A stretch of DNA of 64,000 bases from positions 69,610,895 to 69,674,894 of the forward strand of contig CM043944.1 in assembly GCA_014529385.2 (NCBI GenBank), written 5' to 3'. The translations under genes were made by a program, and so were the position numbers. The notes beneath the pieces are model-generated. The model was not told the DNA's origin, did not search any database, and was given only the letters and a program-made list of their open reading frames with translations. Below are positions 1-10,560 of this stretch, piece by piece; positions within the stretch are counted from its first letter, which is position 1; each line of letters opens with the position of its first letter. The DNA is from Adiantum capillus-veneris (lineage: Eukaryota > Streptophyta > Polypodiopsida > Polypodiales > Pteridaceae).

Positions 1-1322
1 GATATGGCCTTAAGGCCATAGGGTGATCTTTGTGTTAGCTAGAAACCGTATGGACCTAAGGACATAGGGGCTAGCTAGCAACCTTATGGTCCTAAGGCCA
101 TAGGGTGCTCTTGTTTCAGCCTAGGAACACTATGATCAAAAGGCCACAGGGTGTTCTTTGTGTTGGCTAGAAACCCTATGGCCTAAGGCCACATGATTCT
201 CTTTTGTTTTTGCTAGAAACCCTATGGCCATAAGTCCGCATGTTGCTCTTTGTGTTGGCTAGAAGATCTATGGCCCTAAGGCCACAAGGTGTTCTTTTTG
301 CTAGGTAGAAACCCTCTGGCCCTAAATCCATAGGGTACTCTTTTTGTTGGATAGAAATCCTATGGCCCAAAGGCCCAAGGGTTCTCTTTTTGTTATCTAA
401 AAACACTATGGACCTAACGTCACAAGTGCTCTTTGTGTTAGCTAGAAACCCTATGGATCTAAGGCCACAAGGTGCTCTTTGTGTAAGCTAGAAACCCTAT
501 GGTCTTAATGCCATAGCTAGAAACCCTATGGCCCTAAGGTCACAAAGTTTTCTTTTTGTAGTTTAGAAACCCTATGGTCCTAAGTCCACATGGTTCTCTT
601 TGTGCTGGCTAGAAACCCTATGGCTTGAGGCAACAAGGTTCTCTTTTTGTTGGCTAGAACCCTTATGGTCCTAAGGACACATAATGCTCTGTGTGTTAGC
701 TAGAAACCCTATGTACCTAAGGCCACAAGGTGCTCTTTGTCTTGCCAGAAATCCTATGGCCCTAAGGCCACAATGTGATCTTGTGTGAGCTAGAAACCCT
801 ATGGCCCTAAGACCACAAGGTGCTCTTTTTGTTGTCTAGAAACCCTATGGTCCTAAGGCCACATGGTGATCTTTGTGTTATTTAGAAACCCTATTGCCTT
901 AAGGCCACATAGGTTATCTAGAAACCCTATGGAACTATGAAAATAGGTAACTCTTTTTATTGTCTAGAAACCCTATGGACAAAAGGCCACATGGTGCTCT
1001 TCTTTTTGGTTAGAAAACCTAGGGCCCTAAGGCCACACAGTGCTCTTTTTTTTGGCTATGAACACTATGGTCCTAAGATCACATGGTGCTCTTTGTGTTA
1101 ACTAGAAACACTATGTCCCTAAGGCCATATGGCGATCCTAAGGTCAAAGGGTCTAGGTAGAAAACCTATGGTCCTAAGGCCACAGGGTTGTCTTTTTTTT
1201 GTCTAGAAACCTATGGCCCTAAGGCTACTGGGTGCTCTTTTTGTTGGCTAGAAACCTTATGGCCCTAAGGTGATATGGTTCTCTTTTTTTTATCTAGAAA
1301 TAATATGGCCTTAGGGCCAGGG
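1..1322. repeat. 46-bp minisatellite array, copy 1
   Basis: Head-to-tail degenerate units of about 46 bp, for example unit starts at 171 and 217. The unit reads roughly TAGAAACCCTATGGCCCTAAGG, then a CCACAAGGTGCTCTTT stretch, then TTGTTGGC. Each unit carries AAACCCTA, identical to the plant telobox, and an imperfect palindrome around GGCCnTAAGGCC; at 3-20 the palindrome is perfect over 18 bp. About 28 units are present, and the array probably continues left of the window. The short open frame on the minus strand at 176-406 is only the repeat read through. A second array lies at 13113-13976. Confidence 0.93.
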
Positions 1323-1971
1323 ATTTAATATTCACGTGATCAAGTGAAATTTATTGTGATCACAATGTTTATTATCACATTCACATAATGAGTATGTTTT
1401 TTTTTGCGAGCTTTTAAGTTTAAGCTTTTGTAATCAAAACCATTTTTGCAAGCTTTTGACTCTAGTTTTAGATCCTTTCTAAAAACAAAATTTAAAAGGT
1501 TAACCCAAAAAAGAGACACTACTATACGTTACACACCAAAAAACGTGTGTAAGTTTGCAAAAACATGACTTCAAATTTAGAATCTTTACTAATGACACGA
1601 AAAATGCTCATTAATAAAGAGACATTACTATAGTATGCACACCAAAGACCATGTATAAGCTTGAAGCATATTGACTTCAAAATTTGAGCCTTCTCTAACG
1701 ACGGAGAAATTCTTAACCATAAAAGAGACATTACTCATAGATACACACCAAAATATATGTTTAACGTTCCAAAAGTCCTAATTTGAGCTTGTACATTTGG
1801 CAAGATATGAATTGCAAACCATACATCTATAATTATAAGAGATTCAAAAAGGTAATATTCTCCCCAACTTATACATAAGGGAGAGGACTCCCTTGATGTA
1901 AGTAGTAGCCGACTGTCTTTAAGGTTTAGGTTCCCTACATCATAGGGTTTATCTTACGGGTCTCTCCTAGT
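1323..1971. other. AT-rich spacer, no gene seen
   Basis: Low-complexity AT-rich DNA. A loosely repeated motif of about 110-120 bp is visible at 1510-1750: a phrase like AAAGAGACATTACTATA with ACACACCAAA after it occurs three times. The open frame on the minus strand at 1522-1731 has no recognisable protein features. Nothing else supported. Confidence 0.6.
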
Positions 1972-2217
1972 ACAAATTCAAGGTTTATGGGAGTTAGTGC
2001 AGGTTGATGAATGACCATGTGATCTTTTGGTTGAAGCCCAAGTATATGCACATACACATAGTACATGTGCTTACATGCTAAACAGGCTTACATGCCTAAT
2101 ACAAATTCAAGGTCTATGGGAGTTAGTGCAGGTTGATGAATGACCATGTGATCTTTTGGTTGAAGCCCAAGTATATGCACATACACATAGTACATGTGCT
2201 TACATGCTAAACACGCT
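1972..2217. repeat. 129-bp tandem duplication
   Basis: The block starting ACAAATTCAAGGTTTATGGG at 1972 recurs at 2101 with very few differences and runs to about 2217. The high identity suggests a recent local duplication. No coding potential seen. Confidence 0.9.
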
Positions 2218-2315
2218 TTATGTGTGGATTCTCTTTTCTAAAAATTGAGGCAGGTGCAACCCTTTATGTGGACATCATTAAACTCTCTGACAAGACCCAA
2301 AAAACTATGTGCCAT

Positions 2316-2687
2316 TTAATTTTTAGTCTCTCTTCCAAGGAATGTTGCAGCCATACCTGCATCTGACTCCAATTTCTTTTGTGCATCTTTGGAAATACCA
2401 TGTCTCCACTTGATCTTCCTGCTACCATATCCCCCCTCTATAAGACCAACAAGAATATTGTTGATCTTTTGTAGTGGGGCTACAAAATCTTCAAATTGAA
2501 AACCACTTTGCATTAGGTTTTCACTTTCTTCCTTTGACAATTTGATACCAATATCCACTTGCCAGAATGTCAGGACGACAGGTGATAATTTAACTTTCCT
2601 TTGTACTCTTTGTGTGTGGCTTACATCATGATTGCAAAACCATATACATTGTGTAATTGTCTTGTCTCTAAAGCTCTCTCATACCAA
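2316..2687 (-). CDS. Unassigned coding-like segment (exon or decayed gene)
   Basis: Open on the minus strand for about 120 codons from near 2687 to the stop at 2316, although the only in-frame ATG gives just 80 aa (start 2558). The predicted peptide is hydrophilic and ends in a basic stretch, GSRKIKWRHGISKD. Upstream in the same frame, past a TGA near 2690, further open sequence can be read. I do not recognise the family. Good length of open frame in an AT-rich context suggests an exon or a degenerate transposon gene, perhaps linked with the segment at 2711-3112. Could be chance. Confidence 0.3.
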
Positions 2688-2710
2688 AAATATGGTACAA
2701 CCAATCCCAC

Positions 2711-3112
2711 CTAACAACTCTGTAATTTGTTACCACAATTTTTTCTTCCTTCCATACCAAAACATTTTCTCACGCAATTGGTTGACAACTTGCGTATAGC
2801 CCACTCTTCCTGCGAAATTTTGACCTCTTCAATATTCCTTGTTGAATCCTCTCCTTGCTTCATTTGAATGATCTCTCTTGCTCCATTGTCACTGACATAT
2901 ATCTCTTCATTATCCACTACACCAAATTTTCTGCTCCGTGGTCTCCCTCTAGCTTTGTGGTGCCTTGCTTCCATGACATATCCAGGTTTATGTGAACTTG
3001 TATCGGCTGCACTTTCTTTCTTCTTTCGTTGCACTATCTCTTTATCACCTTCCATCATAGGCTCCTCATATACATAGTATATAGTGTCTATAATATATAG
3101 TATAACTATCAT
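2711..3112 (-). CDS. Unassigned basic/acidic protein segment with AT-hook-like motif
   Basis: Minus-strand open frame of 133 codons. It contains KARGRPRSRKFG, close to an AT-hook core (RGRP flanked by basic residues), within a hydrophilic KE-rich sequence. No zinc finger or transposase motif is obvious. It lies directly upstream (transcriptionally) of the segment ending at 2316, so both may be exons of one degraded gene or transposon. The N-terminal residues (VILYIIDTIYYVYEE) come from the adjacent TA-rich repeat, so the true start is probably the internal Met-Met near 3060. Function unknown; a DNA-binding role is only suggested by the AT-hook-like motif. Confidence 0.3.
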   Translation of the reverse strand: MIVILYIIDTIYYVYEEPMMEGDKEIVQRKKKESAADTSSHKPGYVMEARHHKARGRPRSRKFGVVDNEEIYVSDNGAREIIQMKQGEDSTRNIEEVKISQEEWAIRKLSTNCVRKCFGMEGRKNCGNKLQSC

Positions 3113-3116
3113 ATTT

Positions 3117-3305
3117 TTAGTATGTATGTTATATATAGTATATAGTAAATATAGTATAAATTATATAGTAGTAATAGAATATATAGTTAATATAGTATCA
3201 CTATTACATATAGTGTAACTACAACATAGTAGATATAATATATTTTAGAGTATATATAGTACATAATATATAGTATAACTACAATATAGTGTGTGTGAGT
3301 GTGTT

Positions 3306-3345
<40 letters not shown>

Positions 3346-3361
3346 TATATATATATATATA

Positions 3362-3399
<38 letters not shown>

Positions 3400-3467
3400 C
3401 ATACATACATACATACATACATACATACATACATACATGTATGTATGTATGTATGTATATATGTATG

Positions 3468-3522
<55 letters not shown>

Positions 3523-3960
3523 GTATATATATATTTATATATTAGTATATATACTACATAGTACATAAATATTTACTATGTAGAATACATGGTATATAGT
3601 AACTATACTATAGAGTAATTCTTTAGTATAGTGTTGTAGATAGTATATAGACATAGTACAACTTATTATGGTATATATAGTAGTTAGTATATATTGTACA
3701 CATTATGTAGTATATAATTTATATGGCTTATAGTTGGTAGTACATACAAGATAAACTAAATTATAAAATGATTATAGTACTAAGCTTTATAGTATACTGA
3801 ACTATGTAAGGTAATATATATATATAGCATAAAATGTTACTTATATTATATATAATATGTTTATTGAAATTATAGACGTAATATATCTTACATATACCAA
3901 TTAAACTAAGTATAATAGTATATTAACACATAATATTCTAAAGATACATAAAACATGAAC
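3117..3960. repeat. AT-rich TAGTATA-type low-complexity tract
   Basis: Almost entirely A/T with recurrent TATAGTA words on both sides of a long microsatellite block. All open frames reported here (YIYIY, THTY) are microsatellite translations and not genes. Confidence 0.85.
3318..3538. repeat. Compound microsatellite forming a ~200-bp palindrome
   Basis: Order is (TA)n, (CATA)n from about 3395, then (TATG)n from about 3439, then (TA)n. The two halves are reverse complements around ACATGT at 3435-3440, so one strand can fold into a very long hairpin and duplex DNA could extrude a cruciform. Minor interruptions (CTATATA at 3362; ATATATG at 3460) break perfect symmetry. Confidence 0.9.
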
Positions 3961-4663
3961 TATGCACCCAAAATTATACAAGATGGAAATTGATGTCGAT
4001 ATGTGTTTTGTAGATAATGTGACCTAAGAGAGATAGCAAGAACATAAAACCTCTAGTCTCTCCTTTAAGCAACTATTGAGCTAGCATGAAGTGGATGTCC
4101 GGCTATATTCCACATAGAACTATCAATCAGGAGGCATCATCATGAGTCCGACATTTGGACACTCCACCCAAAAAAAGGAACCATATTCTCGAAAGGTGTG
4201 TTTTTATTGATGATGACACTCAATTCAATGAAGACATCAAAGATGACGTGGAGATCATAAGTAGATTATAAGTTCTACAATGGTAAATTGCATTTTTTAT
4301 GTGTATGTTATAAATTTATGTTTATGTGTAGATTGTTTTATAAATTGTGCAATGGTAAATTCTTAAATCGTTGAATCTCGAGTGGTAAACCAGCGTGGGG
4401 TGGAAGGTTTTTTTTGGCAAGAGAGTTATGTGATGAATAACCATACTGAAATTCCTTGAATCCCATGTGGGAGCCTAAGATAGGGTGGATTTTATTTTTT
4501 TAATTCACTACCATTGTTAAGTTTCACTAAATGTATTGAGTATGGTTTACTTTTTGGTTGGTAAGAAAGTTCTTAAATCTCATGTGAGAGCCCAATATAG
4601 GGTGTATGGTTTTCTTTGAAACAGTGGTCTCTGTACAAAGGAGACTCTTGAAATTTTTTATGG
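3961..4663. other. Spacer with degenerate ~200-bp repeats, no gene seen
   Basis: At 4360-4620 a phrase like CTTAAATCTCATGTGAGAGCC followed by ATAGGGTG occurs about three times in diverged form (near 4365, 4455 and 4571). This looks like an old tandem or dispersed repeat. No open frame of note. Confidence 0.5.
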
Positions 4664-6384
4664 TGATAGCCGTTTTTTCGGCTCTTTGTAATTGCCACAG
4701 TGAGTTACCTCACCCTACCAAAATCACCCAAACACTGTGGCTATCCCTACCATTTCACTGTACATAGGCGTGCGTGAGTCACGGGACTTTTCCCATATCT
4801 TCTTAAAAAACCCTCAATTAGCTAGTCATTGGGCTAGTTGAGCCAAAAAAATAAAAAATAATAAAAAATAAAAAAAAATATAAGTATATTATGGCCCATG
4901 CATATGTAAATATTTCTTTGTATATAGGGCCTAAATAAAAGATTTTTTCATAATTATTTTGGTATTTATTTAAATATTTCTACCTAGGTGTGTGTTATTT
5001 ATGCTCTGTACATTGCCTCACCATTACCACAATTTTTCTTACCATTTTTCATACTCTTTATTCCATATAGAAATATTTTCATGTAAGCTTCTCTTATATT
5101 TGGTGTAACTCCACCCCAACAAAAATCCAAAAAAACTAGTTTTATTTATGTGTATATTTTTTCACTATTGTGATTTTTCCCTTCCTACATCTATTTTGTT
5201 TTTTTTTTTTTTCCTAAAAAAATAGAACACCAAAAATATTTATCTTTTTATGGTAGCCTCATAATGAGAGAGATTTCTTTTGACCCCTTTATATTTTTTC
5301 CACTTATATTATTTATATTTGACATGTATATATTTTTTAGACCCCTCAATATTTGATTTTCTTAGTTGTACTATTCACTTATATCATAATCTCAACAATA
5401 TCTTCAATTATAGACCTACCAAATAAGGTCAAGGGTAGGTGGCATGCATACATGCACTATGGAGGGCTCACTCTTGGAGGTATTCAAAAGAATCATCCAA
5501 AGAAGGACCCCACAAGGACCTTGTGCAGTGGAAAAAAACGGTCGGTTTTGCTGAATTTCTAAAGTTCACTTGCTCTCCGAATTTGAAAAGGTGATACAAA
5601 CAAAAGTTTTAGCTCGTGGGCTGAACTTTTGCCTCAAATTTTTTCATATTTTTTTGAGCTACGAGCTGTGAGCTATGATTTTATTAGTGGACCCCAGTTT
5701 TCCCATGCTATGCAGCCACACTCTCTCTTCCACTTTATCATTTTCCTCTTTCACACACACTTCTCCACTCATCATCCCCACCTCTCTCACCACTCCTCTT
5801 TGCACCCTACTCACCTTCTCCTCAACCTTGAAGAATAAGAGAAACCATGGTGAACTCATACCTCCCACACACAATTCCATTCCAAAATTGACCACCTAGT
5901 CTCATTTTTCCTCCTCCAATTTACCCATATCTAAAACCACAAAATTCAGCCTCTTCTCTTAAAAGACAGCATCATGATGGTTGATTACTCAGCTTCAATT
6001 ACCTTGTCTCTCAAGGAAGGTCAAGAGCGGAGAAAAAATGTACCGTCAAAGCTAGTGGACCGTCAACAAGCGTCAAAATTGGCCCTACTCAAGACACTTG
6101 GAGCATCAACCTTATAAGAAATCCACCTTTTCTTACCTCTTAAGAGTTTTTCTTCCTTATTTGTATCCTACATGGATACTCCCATTGTAAATATCCAATT
6201 CCATTTGTAAATTAATACTAACTCTACTAACACTAACCCACTATGAAAAGTCCTATCACCTCCATTTCTCTCCTCTCTCTTTCCCCACCAACTTCTTGAT
6301 AATTCCAAGCAAAAGAAATTAGATAAATGGCTGAAAATCTAACCCAACCATGGTTAGAGGAGTAACCCTAGCCTTCAAAATTGC

Positions 6385-6393
6385 TATAAAAGG
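6385..6393 (+). promoter_or_regulatory. TATA box of element 1 LTR
   Basis: TATAAAAGG in the second half of the LTR, about 1 kb before its end, at a place equivalent to the TATA box at 40556 in the related LTR. Likely start of retroelement transcription just downstream. Confidence 0.6.
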
Positions 6394-7046
6394 AGGGTGT
6401 GGCTAGCACAAAAGGAGAGCCATAAGCAAGAGCACTATGCTATAGCTTGAGAAGCCAAGTTCAACCTCTCTAGAAGGAGCTCTTGAGTGGAAGCTCATTG
6501 TCTTATGCATGTGCATGTGTTGTAATAGGGGATTAGCAAGGGAACTCTATGCCATTGTAAGAGAGAGAGTGACCATTCAATTGAGAGTAGAAAATCTATC
6601 ATTTCTCCTACTAGTGTAAGCCCAACAATTGCTGAATCAAGGAGGGTGGATTTGGACTAAGCTTGGATACTTTGTCTCCCTTCCAACGTGAAGTAATGGA
6701 CAACAATGATGCGTAAGTGTCTTGGTGTTTTTTGTTAAGTTCTTGATAGCTTGTCTCTGGTGTTGTCATCAATCTAGCCATAAATCCCACATACTGTAAG
6801 AGGGCGACAGGGTGGAGAGGACTCCCCTAGCCTTAAGACAGTGATTGGGGTGGCTTTTCTTGTGATGTGTTGTGGTGAAATTTACGCAAGCTATGTTGAA
6901 CAAATACTAATCTCACTTTGATTTGTCATGACAGATTTGTAAGAAGGTATTAATGCAACAAGCACCCCCTCCCCCTTTCTCTCTCTTTCTTAAATATATA
7001 GTTGTGTTTGCTTGATCATTGCCGATACGTTTCAAAGCAGCCCGAG

Positions 7047-7048
<2 letters not shown>

Positions 7049-7129
<81 letters not shown>
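7049..7129. repeat. (CT)n microsatellite inside LTR
   Basis: About 40 uninterrupted CT units. Confidence 0.97.
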
Positions 7130-7132
<3 letters not shown>

Positions 7133-7394
7133 TTTTAGTGTGTGAGAGTGTTCTATTGGTGTTAGGGTTAGTGTAAATTCCTTGCTTGTTTGTGGGTTGC
7201 TCTAACGATTCTCCTCTTTTGCGTCCTAGTTCGCTCTTAAACTAGGTGGTGCCCCTTGTGTAGTTGGGATTTGGCTGTGGGTTTGTTGTTTTGGTTTGTG
7301 TTGTGTTGTGCCCCATCCCCATTGAGCAACACGGGAGCCTTGAAGGGTGTCTAGAGGTTGCTCTTCTTGTTGCCCGCCCCGGACCGCCTCAAAT

Positions 7395-7406
7395 TGGTGC
7401 CCCCAC
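7395..7406 (+). promoter_or_regulatory. Putative primer binding site of element 1
   Basis: TGGTGCCCCCAC starts three bases after the LTR's terminal CA, as expected for pairing with a tRNA CCA end. The cognate tRNA was not identified; it is not the initiator-Met type seen elsewhere in the window. Confidence 0.5.
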
Positions 7407-7466
7407 TGAGGAAGGCTTGTGTATGTTTTGTGTAGGCTCAACCTTTAGCATAATCAAGTAGCTTGC

Positions 7467-7679
7467 ATGAATCACGAGAATTTGTATGATCCCTTCATTC
7501 CCATTGCAAGGCAAAAGGTACACATAATTGTTAGTACTAAGTTGCAATTTCAGCGAGTAATTCGTAGAATTTTAGGTCCTCTTAGGTTGGTAGAGATAAA
7601 CGCATCAGTAAATCCTTTTATTTTGCCTCTCATTAGGTACGACCTTAGTTTGGACGTCTATATTTTTGTTTTGTTTTAA
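7467..7679 (+). CDS. Small leader ORF of Tat-like element (family A)
   Basis: A 70-codon ORF with its own ATG lies between the primer site and gag. It aligns with the minus-strand ORF at 21342-21560, which sits in the same place before gag of another element, and with the isolated copy at 45040-45189. Shared pattern: a hydrophobic strand (V.I..STK), a helix-like segment, then AS.NPFILPLI and a terminal DVYIFVLF. It stops directly after that motif in two of the copies. No known domain recognised. It could be a short regulatory peptide, a translated leader that affects gag expression, or a remnant of a once larger protein. Conservation across diverged elements argues that it is translated. Confidence 0.6.
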   Translation: MNHENLYDPFIPIARQKVHIIVSTKLQFQRVIRRILGPLRLVEINASVNPFILPLIRYDLSLDVYIFVLF

Positions 7680-7700
7680 GAATTAGGTCATGCATAGACC

Positions 7701-7921
7701 ATGGATAATGGCCCAGGAATACAGGTTTTTCCCTTTCATTTCACTCCACACATTAGAGTAAACATTGCAATTAGTAGGAAAATCCATTTTCAACAACGTA
7801 TGGTGTTCATGTTTGGTGCCCAAAGAGTAGGAGAAATTCTCGCATCACCAAACCCTGTCATCCTATACCTCTTATTGATTATCATAGGTCGTTTGATGTG
7901 AATATCTTTATTTTGTTGTAG
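7701..7921 (+). pseudogene. Second, frameshifted paralogue of the leader ORF
   Basis: The ATG at 7701 opens a frame matching the ORF at 7467 in order and spacing (VNIAISRKIHFQ, then EILASPNPVIL). Near 7861-7863 a 2-bp gain shifts the frame, and the conserved tail is then found in the next frame, ending DVNIFILL with a TAG at 7919. So the element carries two tandem diverged copies of the same small ORF, the second now broken. Gag begins about 85 bp downstream. Confidence 0.6.
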
Positions 7922-8006
7922 AATAGATTGCAAGCTAGAAAACATTATTGTGTAAATCTTTTTAAGAAAGAAAAACAAAAACGGGTGTCACTTTGAAATC
8001 AATTCA

Positions 8007-10358
8007 ATGGAAAGCCAACGCCAAATGTCTGGGTATCCTCTTTTCTTTGGAGAGCCTGGAGAGGATGCAGAATTATTTTTAGCGAATTTCAAGATGTCTT
8101 GCCGTATCAAGAGGATAATAACTGATCAAGAACGTGTAGAAATGTTTGAGGTGGTCCTTAGGAAAGATGCTAGCACTTGGTTTGACTCTTTGCGTGAGGA
8201 AGTTCAGGGGAATTACACAGAAGTTTTGAATCGTTTCAAGAAATAATTCTTTGATCCCCAAAACACTCAAAAATTATGGCAAGACATTGTTTCTCATAAG
8301 CAAAAATACTTAGATGACTACTACTTGTACAAGCAAGAGTTTCTATGTCTTTGGGCTCTATGGATACGAAATGTTGCTAACCCTGGTGATGGTACAGAAT
8401 TTTTAAAGAAGGAGAGGTTCATAGCCGGACTCTTTCCTGACCTTAAGGTAAAAGTTGAGGCGGGTGCACCTGCTACCTTTGATGCAGCTGAAACTAGGGC
8501 TGCTGAGAAATATAGGAAACTCAAGTGCTTAAGGGGAGAGGTTCCAATAGAAGGTCTTAGACCCAAAGGTAAGTCACAAGCATCAACATCGATAGATCTT
8601 CCTGAGGTAACGACGGAAGTAATTGAGAAGTTAAACGAATCTTTAAGCAGCCTGTCAATTGACCTTGCACAAGTTGTAGGTCCAAAGGGACAAGCAAAGA
8701 AGTCTGAAGAGCAAGATCCACGACCTAGGAGAGTCTTGCAATGTTGGAATTGCGGAGAGTCTGGACATGGGATGTATAATTGTCCTTGGCCCCGTGGAGA
8801 GCCAGGGAGACCTAACATGAATTACCCAGTGATGAATGCAGGAGAAGGAGCTGGTCAACAACCAAGGCTTCTACAAAGGCCAAATGGACCAAGACCATCT
8901 CCACAAGGGGTAGAAGGAGTTCCACCTTTGCCAGATCCAAATGTGCATGTGGTAGAGGTAACAAATTCAAATGAGGTTGACATGGAAGCTAATGGCATTA
9001 AGCGTGGCCGAGGAAAAGGTAAAGAGAAAGAAGGAGTCACATCACAGAGTGACCATGGACAAGGCAAGAAGGCAAAGGAAACCAAGGAAACCAAGAGGAC
9101 TCGACGTCGTATCAACCTCCAAGACTTCCCTCTTGGACATGGTATGGCTCCATACAACCTGTTGGAAGACATGCGAGGTAAGGGTCCTGATATCTCATGG
9201 CCTCAGTTTCTTGCATTATGCGCACAAGTTAGGAGGGATTTAACAAAGGCAGTTAGCACTAGGAGAAAGGTAAAAGAGAGTTTTCCTGTTGTAAAAATTG
9301 CACATGCTGAAATGAACGAGGATATTACACCTGTGCTAGATTGTTACATAAAAGGAAGATTGGTTAGGAAAGGTCTAGTGGATGGGGGTGCACAAATTTG
9401 CATCATGACAGAAGGGCTCATGCAAAGACTAGGCATGCACATCCATGAGACACCTGAAATCAAAGTGAAAATGGCAAACAATAGCAAGGCTAGGTGCGTA
9501 GGCATTTGTAAAAATGTTTTTGTGGAGACCTTTGGCATTAAGAAGGCAGTGTATTTTTATGTTATGTCGACCAAGGGAAGTGGTTATCCATTTATCCTAG
9601 GAAAACCATGGCTAATGAAAATGCGAGCTTTGCAGGATTGGGAGAGTGGGAAATTAATTTGCAGGAATGACAATCATAAGAAGGTTGTCTTTGACATGAA
9701 GGAGCAACGCCAAGAGGAGCTCCATGAAGAATCATCTCAAAGTGAGACGGAAGAAGGTTGGACCGATAGCACTTTAGAAGAAGAAAGTAGCAGCAGCATT
9801 ACGGAAGAGGAGTCTTCCATCGAAGTCATGGGGGTAAGGTTTAAGCCAAGCAACCAAGAGACCTCTTGTCGAGGTTTGGAAGAGGTAGGTTCCCAAGAGA
9901 ACCAAGAGGTGGAAGATGAAGGAATGTTAGAAGGTATGTTGTCTACAACACTTACAAAGGATGAAAGAGAGGAGTTCAAATGTGTGCTAAGGAAGTTTCC
10001 GAGGCTTTTTGCTAAAGACTACACCGATGTGCGTGGAGTAGATGTTGTTCAACACAAGATTGAGTTGAAGCCAGAGGCCACACCTAAGGCTCAAAAGCTA
10101 CGAAGGCTAGGAGTCATTAAGGAGCAGGCTCTACTCAAGGAGGTAAGAAAGATTCTAGCAGTAGGTTTCATTTATCCAGTGGAGAATTCAGAGTGGGTCT
10201 CTCCTGTTGTTGTCACTCCTAAGAAAAATGGCAAGTGGAGGGTGTGTGTGGATTACCGTCCCCTCAATGAGGCAACAAAAAGAGATCACTTTCCCCTCCC
10301 ATCCCCTCCCATTCCGTCTTGTCCATTACATCGGGATAGCGACCTGATGTTTGCATGA
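8007..10358 (+). pseudogene. Gag-protease-RT polyprotein, truncated (element 1)
   Basis: One continuous frame from ATG 8007 with a single in-frame TAA at 8244-8246. In order: retrotransposon Gag domain (about codons 15-180), a CCHC zinc knuckle CWNCGESGHGMYNC near 8743, a linker rich in charged residues, and a retropepsin whose catalytic triad reads DGGA (near 9379) instead of DSG or DTG. The start of RT follows (WVSPVVVTPKKNGKWRVCVDY). Homology to the polyprotein at 16006-21258 ends abruptly after RDHFPLP near 10296; the last 20 codons are from unrelated DNA. RNase H and integrase are missing. The start matches the related element's start in position and sequence style. Confidence 0.9.
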
Positions 10359-10560
10359 GCGAGATGTATGAGTTCCATGCCTTGATGATGTCGGCATGAT
10401 GACGATTCTAGCCCCCAAGCTCAGTCCCTCAGCTCCGAAGCCTTTGTATGATTACTTTCCCGAGATGAGGCGCTGGAGTTGATCCCTCTTTTGTCAAGTC
10501 CATTCTTAGCCCAAATTGTAAAAAAGATGTCCATCTTTTTTCTCCCTAAGGGGGGAGGTG
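10297..10560 (+). mobile_element. Internal 3' end of another LTR element
   Basis: DNA unrelated to element 1 that ends in a purine tract (AAGGGGGGAGGTG, to 10560) just before a short LTR. This is the usual layout of a retroelement's 3' end. No coding frame could be assigned. The junction with element 1 near 10296 lies in a CCCTCCCATCCCCTCCC stretch, which may have promoted the recombination. Confidence 0.45.

Larger units (their letters stand above)
4664..7391 (+). mobile_element. 5' LTR of Tat-like Ty3/gypsy element (element 1)
   Basis: Begins TGATAGCCG and ends CCGCCTCA, so TG...CA ends. It is homologous along its length to the 2.6-kb LTR at 38769-41392, including the opening 180 bp, the middle section and the last 200 bp (GGTGGTGCCCC ... 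GGAGCCTTGA). Homology stops at the same two points in both copies, which fixes the ends. It carries a TATA box at 6385 and a long CT repeat at 7049-7129. A tRNA-primer-like TGGTGCCC and then leader ORFs and gag follow directly, so this is a 5' LTR. No matching 3' LTR is present next to it because the element is truncated in RT. Confidence 0.85.

Noticed and set aside
176-406. 76-codon minus-strand ORF
   Set aside because: It lies wholly in the 46-bp minisatellite and repeats its unit (FYLAKRTPCGLR...).
3245-3568. Overlapping ORFs on both strands with IYIYIY and THTY composition
   Set aside because: Pure translations of TA, CATA and GT microsatellites.
8321-9172. Minus-strand ORFs opposite gag of element 1
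   Set aside because: Shadows of the plus-strand gag-pol frame with no domain of their own.
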